Positions 7,807-14,687 of a stretch of 15,790 nt of DNA are shown here, one piece after another (position 1 is the first letter of the stretch; each line of letters opens with the position of its first letter). A program made the translations under genes and the position numbers. Under the pieces are notes generated by a model that worked only from the letters and a program-made list of their open reading frames with translations, did not search any database and was not told the origin of the DNA. The stretch spans positions 1 through 15,790 of the forward strand of contig JALRDI010000260.1 in the NCBI GenBank assembly GCA_023257035.1, read 5' to 3'. This DNA is from Ilumatobacteraceae bacterium. GTDB taxonomy: Bacteria; Actinomycetota; Acidimicrobiia; Acidimicrobiales; Ilumatobacteraceae.

Positions 7807-8970
7807 TCAGGAATTCAGCGTCACGCCAATACGGGGTAGAACCTCGTTTGCCATCATCTCAAGTTGCTCATCCATGGCTTCACGAGTGAGACCCGGCATG
7901 TCAAAGAACAACACAAAGTGCTCAACGCCAACCTCGTCGCGATAGCGACCCATCGTGTCGGCTACTTGTTCAACAGAGCCGATCGCCATGATCTGCTGGT
8001 CCATTGAGTCTTCGAGGCTCGGCTTGTGGTCGAACGGCGTCTCTGAGCCGTCCGGCATCGCATAGCTCCGGAAACGACCGTATGGCGAGAGGAATTTGAT
8101 CCATTCGTCATGGGCGTTTCGGGCGCCGTCCATTGCGGCTTCGGTTGTATGAGCAACGTGCGCGTTGAGAGCAAGGCACCGCGCTTCTCCACGCTCGATC
8201 TCCCAGCCTGACTCAGCGGCGCGCTGGCCATAGAGGTCCCACCAATCTTTTGTCTGCTGGGGGCCACGCGCTGGCATGACGGCAAGGTGTCGAACTCGAG
8301 CGGTGTAGTCGAGCGTCGCTGGGGAGGTCACCGCCTGCCAAATATCAATCGGGGCAATTGGTTTTGGAATGAGCGTGAGGTCTTGAACAGTTGATCCGCG
8401 GTCTGGAATACCAGGAGGAGGCAACACGAAATGCTTTCCGGTGAACGAGAATCGCTCGTTGTACCACGCCTCTTTGATGATCTCCATCGACTCTTCGAAG
8501 ATCTCCCGATTAACGCGATCAAGCTCAGCAGACATTTCGTTGTCCCCCGAGGCAACGACTCCACCGAGTGACTGTGCTTCGCGTGGAACCGTACCGCGAC
8601 CAACACCAAACTGCATTCGATTGTTCGTGAGGATCTGCATCATGGCGGCATCTTCCGCAAGCCGGAGCGGATGCCACTGGGGAACGACATTGAACATCTG
8701 GCCGAGACGGAGGCGCTCAGTCTCTTTTGCCAAGTGCAACCCGAAGAGAATGAGGTTTGGCGTTACCTCGTACCCCTCATATTGGAAATGGTGCTCGGTG
8801 AGCCACATCGTGTCGTAGCCCAGACGATCCATCGTCTTCGACCAGGCCGTCAGGTTGTCATAGCACGCAATGAAGTCCGGGTTGTCATATCGACGGTCCA
8901 CGGGTGCTGGGCCCCCGTAACCGGCATCTGGCATTGGTACTCCACCGTAGAAATTCGCATCAATCCGCAC
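7807..8970 (-). CDS. Luciferase-like (LLM class) flavin-dependent oxidoreductase
   Basis: This is a TIM-barrel member of the bacterial luciferase superfamily, which uses FMN or F420 with a partner reductase to oxygenate or oxidise small molecules. Seen from the chosen start: VRIDANFYGG at strand 1, LGYDTMWLTEHHF (50-62), HPLRLAEDAAM and MQFGVGRG (100-126), and a C-terminal HFVLFFDMPG segment. The length is 387 residues. I prefer the GTG at 8970 because it puts the first beta strand at the N-terminus. The longer frame to a GTG at 9036 would translate across two hairpins and give an Arg-rich stretch without family likeness. Neither start has a good Shine-Dalgarno. It is coupled to the downstream hydrolase. 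The cofactor and substrate are unknown. Confidence 0.9.
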   Translation of the reverse strand: MRIDANFYGGVPMPDAGYGGPAPVDRRYDNPDFIACYDNLTAWSKTMDRLGYDTMWLTEHHFQYEGYEVTPNLILFGLHLAKETERLRLGQMFNVVPQWHPLRLAEDAAMMQILTNNRMQFGVGRGTVPREAQSLGGVVASGDNEMSAELDRVNREIFEESMEIIKEAWYNERFSFTGKHFVLPPPGIPDRGSTVQDLTLIPKPIAPIDIWQAVTSPATLDYTARVRHLAVMPARGPQQTKDWWDLYGQRAAESGWEIERGEARCLALNAHVAHTTEAAMDGARNAHDEWIKFLSPYGRFRSYAMPDGSETPFDHKPSLEDSMDQQIMAIGSVEQVADTMGRYRDEVGVEHFVLFFDMPGLTREAMDEQLEMMANEVLPRIGVTLNS

Positions 8971-8986
8971 ATCAGCAGTCTGACAT

Positions 8987-9003
8987 GCGCGCCCGCGGCG
9001 CGC
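8987..9003. repeat. GC-only inverted repeat upstream of the luciferase-like gene
   Basis: GCGCGC (8987-8992) and GCGCGC (8998-9003) flank CCGCG. The whole stretch from 8987 to 9006 is G and C only, far richer than its surroundings. It sits 17 bases upstream of the GTG at 8970, so the transcript would carry a very stable hairpin close to the start codon. Confidence 0.45.
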
Positions 9004-9006
9004 GCG

Positions 9007-9032
9007 AACCGGCACTGCAAAAGTGACCGGTT
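9007..9032. repeat. Bulged inverted repeat between the crotonase and luciferase-like genes
   Basis: AACCGGCAC (9007-9015) pairs with GTG-a-CCGGTT (9023-9032) over nine base pairs with one bulged A (9026) and a seven-base loop. It neighbours the GC-only repeat at 8987-9003. It could be an operator, a processing site or an attenuator between the two genes. No T tract follows on the minus strand. Confidence 0.5.
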
Positions 9033-9084
9033 TCACGCGGTCAAGCGATGTAGCTCCCCTCGCTGCGCTGTCAGGTGGCGGGGC

Positions 9085-9843
9085 TTAGCGACCAGACCAC
9101 GAAGGAGGACGCTTCTCCGCAAATGCGCGCGGTCCTTCCTTGGCGTCATCAGATGCAAACACCTCGGCCATCACTGGCCGTTGATGATCCCAGAACTCTG
9201 CTTCTGTGCGTCCTTGAACTGCCTGAATCATCTGTTTCGACGCTGCAACCGAAAGTGGAGCGTTCTTAGCAATACGCTCAGCGAGTTCAAGCGCCGCGTC
9301 AACTGCGCCACCTTTTGGCGTCACACGGGAGACGAGCCCATACTCAGCCGCCTTCTCAGCGGTAATTGGGTCGGCAGTCAATGCCATCTCCATCGCCACC
9401 GCATACGGGACACGACTCGGCAACCGCAAGAGCGCTCCACCGGCCGCAAGCAGCCCAACACCAACCTCAGGGATACCGAGCTTTACGCCTTCTGCGGCAA
9501 CGATGAGATCGCAGGTGAGAGCGGTTTCAAGCCCACCCGCAAGGGCGAAGCCTTCAACCGCAGCAATGAGCGGCTTTTTCGAGCCGTTCTCCAAGAAGTC
9601 GTTAAAACCAACGGGAGGCCCATCGGTAAGAAATGCCTTCAGATCCATACCAGCGCAGAACCCACGACCAGCGCCGGTGAGCACACCAGCTGTGAGGTCT
9701 GGATTCTCATCAAGTTCGTCGATCGCTGCGACAAGGCCCTGCGCGAGGGCGGTATTCACGGCGTTCATCTGGTCGGGCCGGTTCAACGTAATGAGGAGAA
9801 CTCGACCACGGACTTCGGTTAGGACTGCTGCTTCTTCACTCAT
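9085..9843 (-). CDS. Enoyl-CoA hydratase/isomerase family protein (crotonase)
   Basis: This is a crotonase-fold enzyme of 252 residues acting on CoA thioesters. The oxyanion-hole motifs FCAGMDL (62-68) and GFALAGGLE (98-106) are intact. The two glutamates of true hydratases are present at E106 and E126, twenty residues apart as in mitochondrial enoyl-CoA hydratase, so water addition to an enoyl-CoA is the most likely reaction. I chose the ATG at 9843. A GTG two codons earlier (9849) is also possible. A CACGAT hexamer six bases before 9843 fits a weak leaderless promoter. It lies 47 bases downstream of YbaK and 114 bases before the luciferase-like gene on the same strand. The substrate is unknown. 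Confidence 0.9.
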   Translation of the reverse strand: MSEEAAVLTEVRGRVLLITLNRPDQMNAVNTALAQGLVAAIDELDENPDLTAGVLTGAGRGFCAGMDLKAFLTDGPPVGFNDFLENGSKKPLIAAVEGFALAGGLETALTCDLIVAAEGVKLGIPEVGVGLLAAGGALLRLPSRVPYAVAMEMALTADPITAEKAAEYGLVSRVTPKGGAVDAALELAERIAKNAPLSVAASKQMIQAVQGRTEAEFWDHQRPVMAEVFASDDAKEGPRAFAEKRPPSWSGR

Positions 9844-9849
9844 TTCCAC

Positions 9850-9855
9850 ATCGTG
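9850..9855 (-). promoter_or_regulatory. Weak -10-like element before the crotonase start
   Basis: The minus strand reads CACGAT, matching positions 2, 5 and 6 of TATAAT, exactly six bases before the ATG at 9843. It repeats the spacing seen at other starts here but has no convincing -35 box. Confidence 0.2.
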
Positions 9856-9890
9856 ACACAGCCGCCCGCGTTGAGCCGTGCTCGCAATCG

Positions 9891-10382
9891 TCAGACGAAC
9901 GGCTTGGCGAGTCCATCGACGACCTCAGCGTTAGCTAGGGCGTTCAACATTGCTGGTGATCCAATGATCTTCATCGCTCGGCTTCCACCACCGACAACAA
10001 CCCGTTGACGTTCCATCACCGCTGCGTCAATCCAGAGGGGAAGGCCGTCTGGCAATCCAAATGGGGTAACGCCGCCCATCGCCATCCCAGTGACTTCCGC
10101 GGTCAACTCCGGTGGAGCAAACGAGACCTTTCTCGCACCCAAACGTTTGCGGACAGTGCCGTTTACATCAAGTCGGTGAGTTGCGAGCACGACACATGCC
10201 GCGAACACCGGCGACTCTCCCTTTGAAGCGACCACGATGGTGTTCGCAGAGTCGTCAAGCGAGAAGCCGTAGTGCTCACAGAACGCTGCGGTATCGGCAA
10301 GCTCTGGATCACAGGCCATCGACTCGAATGGCACGCCGGTGGCGGTGACGACGTCAAGGACTCGCTGCTCAATCTTGACCAT
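9891..10382 (-). CDS. YbaK/EbsC-type aminoacyl-tRNA deacylase
   Basis: The 163-residue protein is a single YbaK-like editing domain. In the family these hydrolyse mischarged tRNA, such as Cys-tRNA(Pro) or Ala-tRNA(Pro). Seen: TIVVASKG with the conserved lysine K54, the segment RLDVNGTVRKRLGARKVSFA (70-89), the signature GGVTPFGLP (103-111), and VVVGGGSR (128-135) near the C-terminus. The start ATG at 10382 has no Shine-Dalgarno. GACAAT lies six bases upstream of it, so a leaderless message is likely. It is divergent from the metallo-beta-lactamase gene across 54 bases. Its amino-acid specificity cannot be assigned, and its link to the catabolic genes may be only positional. Confidence 0.88.
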   Translation of the reverse strand: MVKIEQRVLDVVTATGVPFESMACDPELADTAAFCEHYGFSLDDSANTIVVASKGESPVFAACVVLATHRLDVNGTVRKRLGARKVSFAPPELTAEVTGMAMGGVTPFGLPDGLPLWIDAAVMERQRVVVGGGSRAMKIIGSPAMLNALANAEVVDGLAKPFV

Positions 10383-10388
10383 GAGCCC

Positions 10389-10415
10389 ATTGTCTCAACT
10401 GTTGACCTTTGGCAA
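10389..10415 (-). promoter_or_regulatory. Candidate leaderless promoter of the YbaK-type gene
   Basis: On the minus strand TTGCCA (10415-10410) and GACAAT (10394-10389) are separated by 15 bases. Six bases then lead to the ATG at 10382. The spacer is short and the -10 imperfect, so support is moderate. Confidence 0.35.
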
Positions 10416-10436
10416 CGAGTTTCGTACCGTTCAGAT
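10402..10436 (+). promoter_or_regulatory. Leaderless promoter of the metallo-beta-lactamase-fold gene
   Basis: TTGACC (10402-10407, one mismatch to TTGACA) and TACCGT (10425-10430, TANNNT type) are separated by exactly 17 bases. Six bases later comes the ATG at 10437, where transcription would start. No Shine-Dalgarno is present. This is the best promoter in the window. Confidence 0.6.
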
Positions 10437-11378
10437 ATGAGTCGCCACCTCGGACATGACCACGGCCATATCGAGCCACCCGAACTGATCAACATCGATA
10501 ATGGAGTGTTTGCCTACGTGCAGCCTGACGGATCGTGGTGGATCAACAACTGCGGAATTCTTGCTGACGCAGGCGACACCGTCATTGTCGACACCTGCTC
10601 GACAGAACGACGCACCAACATGTTCCTTGAAACGGTCGAACGTCTCGACTCAGGTCCGATACGAGCAGTGGTGAATACACATCATCACGGTGATCACACC
10701 CACGGAAACTGGCTGACAAAACCGGCCGCCATCATTGGCCATCGCCGATGCCGAGAGGCGATTCTTGAGGCAGGCTTGCCGCAGTTTGATGGCGTATTTG
10801 AGCCCGTCGATTGGGGCGATATCCAGATTGAGCCGCCGATGGTCACCTTTGATGATCGAATTGATGTTCACTGTGGCGACATTCGCGCCGAACTGCATTA
10901 CATCGGAACACCGGCACACACGACAAACGACATCGTGATCTGGCTACCTGACCGAAAGGTGCTCTACACCGGCGACCTCGTCTTCAACGGGGGAACACCA
11001 TTCATGGTGATGGGTTCAGTGACTGGCTCGCTTGCCGCTCTCGATCGGCTCAGCGAGTTTGATGCTGATGTGGTCGTCCCGGGGCACGGGCCTGTGTGCG
11101 ACCTCTCGGTCATCGAGAGGCTTCGCGCCTACGACAACTTCATTCTTGATCTCGCTCAACGCGCAATTTCAGACGGAGTAAGTGCCCTTGAAGCCGCAAG
11201 AGAAACTGACCTTGGTGAGTTTGGTGAACTCACCGACTCTGAACGAATCGTCGGCAATCTTCATCGAGCGATGTTTGAGTTGAACGGTGCCGAACCGGGC
11301 AGTGCGATGAACCTCGTCGCAGCGATCGGCGACATGGTGGCCTATAACGGAGGCAAACCACTGAGCTGCTTCGCATAA
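10437..11378 (+). CDS. Metallo-beta-lactamase-fold hydrolase
   Basis: This is a 313-residue MBL-fold protein with a complete dinuclear metal site: HHHGDH (82-87), H161 in GTPAHTTND, D180 in YTGDLVF and H217 in VPGHGP. Such enzymes hydrolyse thioesters, lactones, phosphodiesters or sulfate esters; the family position here is not clear enough to choose. The N-terminus is histidine-rich (H4, H7, H9, H11). I chose the ATG at 10437 because a TTGACC-17-TACCGT promoter places the transcript start there. The frame continues upstream, but there it overlaps the YbaK promoter and coding region. It ends 46 bases from the convergent glyoxalase-like gene, with a hairpin across its stop codon. Confidence 0.88.
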   Translation: MSRHLGHDHGHIEPPELINIDNGVFAYVQPDGSWWINNCGILADAGDTVIVDTCSTERRTNMFLETVERLDSGPIRAVVNTHHHGDHTHGNWLTKPAAIIGHRRCREAILEAGLPQFDGVFEPVDWGDIQIEPPMVTFDDRIDVHCGDIRAELHYIGTPAHTTNDIVIWLPDRKVLYTGDLVFNGGTPFMVMGSVTGSLAALDRLSEFDADVVVPGHGPVCDLSVIERLRAYDNFILDLAQRAISDGVSALEAARETDLGEFGELTDSERIVGNLHRAMFELNGAEPGSAMNLVAAIGDMVAYNGGKPLSCFA

Positions 11379-11390
11379 ATACTGCGAAGC
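11368..11390 (+). terminator. Hairpin across the stop codon of the metallo-beta-lactamase gene
   Basis: A perfect eight-base-pair inverted repeat, GCTTCGCA (11368-11375) and TGCGAAGC (11383-11390), has a seven-base loop holding the TAA stop. It lies between convergent genes. There is no T tract, so intrinsic termination is plausible rather than certain. Confidence 0.45.
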
Positions 11391-11424
11391 CGGCCCTCAC
11401 CAAATTCTGTCCACATCGCGCTCG

Positions 11425-12039
11425 CTAGTTCGGCAAGATAACCGAACCCGAGGGGCCTGATAACTCAACGAATAGACCCGGCACATCGCCGGGTTCGACC
11501 TTCATTGATTCCCCAAGTGCTGCGAGTAGCGAATTAACACGTTCAGGGTCAGGGTGCACACCATGAATCTCGGCCACAGAGAGTCCGGGCGCAGCAGTTT
11601 CAGATGGGTGCCTTGATTCGCCCCAATCAATAAAGAACGGCAAGATCCCACCTTCGGTGTCGCCGGTGGGAAGGCTGAGATGCCAGTCGAGTGTCATGTC
11701 GGGAGCGACGCGCCGCATCGGAACGGGATCGGTGTACCCAAGGCCGACAGCCGCCCCAGCGGAGACAACCGTCTCTAGGTGGTGCTGACGGGCACACCAT
11801 GTGATGACTCGATGGTCAGAGAGATCGTCGATGCCGAACGAACGCGGCTCGCCCGGGTCACCCTGTTCTGGGTCGGGGCCGATGATCTCCAAGTAGGTAT
11901 TACCGAATGAGCAGAGGCGATTTCGCGTGCCCTTGTTGACATGTGGTCCGCCCTCGGTTGCGACGACCCCAGTGTGATCGGCAAGCCATTCTGAGGTCGC
12001 TGCGATGTCGGTAGTTGCAAACACGATGTGGTCAAGCAT
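11425..12039 (-). CDS. Glyoxalase-like (VOC superfamily) domain protein
   Basis: The 204-residue protein resembles the Glyoxalase_3-type branch of the vicinal-oxygen-chelate fold. It starts LDHIVFATTDI, continues GGPHVNKGTRN (31-41) and then NTYLEIIGPDP (47-57). H4, H33 and E51 are candidate metal ligands. VOC enzymes isomerise, cleave or epimerise small molecules; the reaction here is unknown. The frame could start as far up as 12129, but that ATG overlaps the divergent ligase gene. The ATG at 12039 matches the family N-terminus and has TATTCT exactly six bases upstream with a -35-like TCGACC 17 bases further. It is convergent with the MBL gene and divergent from the second acyl-CoA synthetase. 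Confidence 0.85.
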   Translation of the reverse strand: MLDHIVFATTDIAATSEWLADHTGVVATEGGPHVNKGTRNRLCSFGNTYLEIIGPDPEQGDPGEPRSFGIDDLSDHRVITWCARQHHLETVVSAGAAVGLGYTDPVPMRRVAPDMTLDWHLSLPTGDTEGGILPFFIDWGESRHPSETAAPGLSVAEIHGVHPDPERVNSLLAALGESMKVEPGDVPGLFVELSGPSGSVILPN

Positions 12040-12074
12040 CTCTTGAGAATAGTTATCGAACCCGTCATGGTCGA
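12040..12074 (-). promoter_or_regulatory. Leaderless promoter of the glyoxalase-like gene
   Basis: The minus strand reads TCGACC (12074-12069), 17 bases, TATTCT (12051-12046), six bases, then ATG at 12039. The -35 matches TTGACA at four positions and the -10 fits TANNNT. It decides the start of this gene. Confidence 0.5.
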
Positions 12075-12118
12075 CGCCCAAGGAATTTCCTACTGCTCGC
12101 ATGTGACAGTCTTTTGGA

Positions 12119-13687
12119 ATGGCAGACATCCTGAACGCTCATGCCCAGAACTTCGGCGGCCGACTTGCCGTCATTGATGACAGGCCCGATGGCGCCCTGC
12201 ACCAAATCACTTACGCGGAACTCGACCGCTACACGAACCAACTTGGACACCTTTTAGTCAACCACGGAGTGCAACCCGGTGATCGCGTCGTATGGTGCGG
12301 CCAGAACTCCATTGGTGTCGTTTCGCTCATGTCGGCCGCGCGGAAAGTTGGAGCGACAGCAGTTCCGTTGAACTACCGACTTTCTGACGACGAAGCGGCA
12401 TATGTCATTGACCACTGTGATGCCGAGATCGTCTACGTCGACGCAGACTTTGCGCCGATGCTTCAGCGAGTGCGCTCTAGCGTTCCAAAGATCAGGGAAG
12501 TTCTCGTGTTCGATGGGGAACTCCCGGCAGCTGACGCATGGTTTGTTTCTGTAGACGCAGAAATCGCATCAATGCCTGATTCATCTCCGCCAGAGCCTCC
12601 CGCAGAGACCGCTGATGGTGCGACGATGATTTACACCTCGGGCACAACAGGAAAGCCGAAAGGGGCATTTCGTCGGAGGGCAACCGAGCCAACGCAAATG
12701 CTCGCCATGTTGGAGCACATCGGATACCGAGCCGACGATGTCTATCTCACCACCGGACCCCTCTACCACTCTGGGCCTGGCGGGTTCATGGGCATTGCGA
12801 TCAACATGGGGCAAACAATCGTCGTCCAGCGCAAGTTCAATGCCGAAGACTGGCTGCGACTTGTCGACAAGTACCACTGCTCATCAACGTTTTCAGCACC
12901 GACGCCAATCAGGATGATCTGCAATCTTGATGCAGGTGTCATTGCCAAATACGACGTGTCGTCGATGCGGGTCATGATTGCGAACGCCGCGCCGTGGAGT
13001 TTCGCACTCAAGCAGCAGTACCTCAGCCATTTCCCAGCGCATTCACTCTTCGAGGTTTATGGCTCGACCGAGCTTGGGGTGAACACGATTCTGCGACCCG
13101 AGGACCAACTACGTAAACCGGGGTCGTGCGGCAAACCGTCGCCAATGGTTGAAATCAGGTTGTACGACGACGATGGCAACATTGTCGATGGAATAGGTCC
13201 CGAACACACGGGAGAACTCTTCGTGCGTTCTCCATCGGTGTTTAGCGACTATTACAAGCAGAACGACAAGTTCATGGAAGATCACCGCGACGGTTACCAA
13301 ACCGTCGGCGACATTGCGTACATCGATGATGAAGGCTTCATCTACATCTGCGACCGCAAGAAAGACATGATCATTTCTGGCGGCATGAACATTTACCCGG
13401 CCGAAATCGAGGCAGCGCTAGAGCAGCATCCCGGTGTCTTGGAGGCAGCGGTATTCGGTATTCCGAGTGAAGACTGGGGAGAAATCGTTCACGCAGTCGT
13501 GGTTCGAAACGGAAATACCGAGGTAGATGAGCAATTGCTCGACGAACATGCTCGGGTGCATCTTGCGAGTTACAAGATCCCTCGAAGCATCTCGTGGTCG
13601 AATGAGCTTCCGAAGACCGGATCAGGGAAGATTCTGAAGCGCGAACTTCGCCAGCCATACTGGGATCAGTTCAACTCGGCAATCTAA
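12119..13687 (+). CDS. AMP-forming acyl-CoA synthetase (second copy)
   Basis: This is a second ANL-superfamily acid:CoA ligase, 522 residues. Seen: YTSGTTGKPKG (172-182), YGSTE (314-318), VGD (396-398), the hinge motif DRKKDMIISGGMNIYPAEIE (412-431) and catalytic K504 in LPKTGSGKILK. It is not a recent duplicate of the first ligase, since even motif-flanking residues differ (GAFRRRA instead of GASLHHRG). The ATG at 12119 is the first possible start because an in-frame TGA lies five codons upstream. It has no good Shine-Dalgarno. The N-terminus is slightly short for the family but enters the fold directly (ADILNAHAQNFGGRLAV). It is divergent from the glyoxalase-like gene across 79 bases and convergent with the fumarylacetoacetase-family gene. 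The substrate is unknown. Confidence 0.92.
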   Translation: MADILNAHAQNFGGRLAVIDDRPDGALHQITYAELDRYTNQLGHLLVNHGVQPGDRVVWCGQNSIGVVSLMSAARKVGATAVPLNYRLSDDEAAYVIDHCDAEIVYVDADFAPMLQRVRSSVPKIREVLVFDGELPAADAWFVSVDAEIASMPDSSPPEPPAETADGATMIYTSGTTGKPKGAFRRRATEPTQMLAMLEHIGYRADDVYLTTGPLYHSGPGGFMGIAINMGQTIVVQRKFNAEDWLRLVDKYHCSSTFSAPTPIRMICNLDAGVIAKYDVSSMRVMIANAAPWSFALKQQYLSHFPAHSLFEVYGSTELGVNTILRPEDQLRKPGSCGKPSPMVEIRLYDDDGNIVDGIGPEHTGELFVRSPSVFSDYYKQNDKFMEDHRDGYQTVGDIAYIDDEGFIYICDRKKDMIISGGMNIYPAEIEAALEQHPGVLEAAVFGIPSEDWGEIVHAVVVRNGNTEVDEQLLDEHARVHLASYKIPRSISWSNELPKTGSGKILKRELRQPYWDQFNSAI

Positions 13688-13695
13688 ACATTCCC

Positions 13696-13717
13696 CGTTG
13701 GCGCCGGCATGCCGACG
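13696..13717. terminator. Hairpin between convergent genes, candidate bidirectional terminator
   Basis: CGTTGGC (13696-13702) and GCCGACG (13711-13717) pair over seven base pairs with one T-G wobble and an eight-base loop. It lies in the 33-base gap between two convergent stop codons. There is no clear T tract. Confidence 0.4.
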
Positions 13718-13720
13718 AAA

Positions 13721-14578
13721 TCAGGTTGGTTCGTCGATCACCCTGTTGACGAGCGTGCCGACTCCGGTCACGTCAACTGAAACCTCGCGACCTGGCTCGA
13801 GCCACAACGGTGGCTCTTTGACGTAACCAACGCCACCCGGGGTGCCTGTTGCGATGATGTCTCCTGGTTCAAGAGTGGTGAATGTTGAGCAATACGACAC
13901 GATCGCTTCCAAGTCGTGAATGAGCAGACTTGCTGATGCCTGCTGGACGATCTCGCCATCGACTCTCGTTGTCAACGTGAGCGCATACGGGTCATCGATC
14001 TCGTCAGCGGTCACCATCCATGGCCCACATGCTCCCGAACGGTCGAACGATTTACCCGGAACAAATTGCGAGGTGTGCCGCTGAAAATCTCGCATCGTGC
14101 CATCCATGAAACATGCGTAGCCAGCGATTGCGTCAAGAGCGTTCTCTCGTGTTGCGTACCTCGTGGGCTGACCAATGATGATGGCGAGTTCACCCTCGTA
14201 GTCATAACTGGTACTCGCCGGAGAGCGCTCAAGGTGCTCCCCGTGCCCTACAAGCGAACTCGGGAACCTCGTGAAAATCACTGGATGCGGAGGTGCCTCC
14301 GAGACACGATCGGACTCCGCAATGTGGTCGGCGTAGTTTGTTCCGACGCAGAGGATTCGGCGCGCAAGCGGCACTGGCGGCAACAACGTCACGTCGGAAA
14401 GGTCGATCGTGGTCGCGGTGGCTGCCATTGACTCAACTCGACTGCGCCCACTTGCCGTGTGCACTTCCGCAACAAGCGCTTGCGGCGAAGCGAATGAGTT
14501 ACTGAGATCTGAAATCGAGTTTCCCTCGACCACACCGAAGATGGTGGTCGTTCCCTGTAGCGCTGTTGCAATCTTCAT
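13721..14578 (-). CDS. Fumarylacetoacetate hydrolase family protein
   Basis: The 285-residue protein has the two-part organisation of FAH-family enzymes: a small N-terminal domain, then the catalytic mixed-beta-roll. Seen: ILCVGTNYADHI (75-86), the metal ligands E128 and E130 in YDYEGELAIIIG, D159 in FMDGTMRDFQ, GKSFD (175-179) and the C-terminal GDIIATGTPGGVG (239-251). Members cleave carbon-carbon bonds in diketo acids, decarboxylate oxaloacetate or hydrate 2-hydroxydienoates in ring-cleavage pathways. Which applies here is open. The ATG at 14578 has AGAGGA seven bases upstream. It is divergent from the MetE-like gene across 109 bases. Confidence 0.93.
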   Translation of the reverse strand: MKIATALQGTTTIFGVVEGNSISDLSNSFASPQALVAEVHTASGRSRVESMAATATTIDLSDVTLLPPVPLARRILCVGTNYADHIAESDRVSEAPPHPVIFTRFPSSLVGHGEHLERSPASTSYDYEGELAIIIGQPTRYATRENALDAIAGYACFMDGTMRDFQRHTSQFVPGKSFDRSGACGPWMVTADEIDDPYALTLTTRVDGEIVQQASASLLIHDLEAIVSYCSTFTTLEPGDIIATGTPGGVGYVKEPPLWLEPGREVSVDVTGVGTLVNRVIDEPT

Positions 14579-14585
14579 CCTGTGT

Positions 14586-14591
14586 TCCTCT
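14586..14591 (-). promoter_or_regulatory. Ribosome binding site of the fumarylacetoacetase-family gene
   Basis: The minus strand reads AGAGGA seven bases before the ATG at 14578, confirming that start. Confidence 0.6.
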
Positions 14592-14687
14592 GCTCGAAGT
14601 TCTGCATCAGTATGTCGGAGACCGGCGCGTTGTAGGCGAAGTGGTGATGGCGGTCACTACATTCAGAGCGGAGAGATTGGATCCAAA

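Noticed and set aside
8671..9822. Long plus-strand open frame opposite the luciferase-like and crotonase genes
   Set aside because: Its product resembles nothing and it is antisense to two well-supported genes with intact motifs.
12040..12129. Upstream starts at 12129 and 12102 for the glyoxalase-like gene
   Set aside because: The first overlaps the divergent ligase start and neither gives family-like sequence. ATG 12039 matches the family and has a well-spaced promoter.
14575..14687. Minus-strand frame whose stop overlaps the ATG of the FAH gene (ATGA), suggesting a coupled upstream gene
   Set aside because: It runs back into the well-supported start of the divergent MetE-like gene and has no suitable start in the intergenic part apart from a ten-codon piece.
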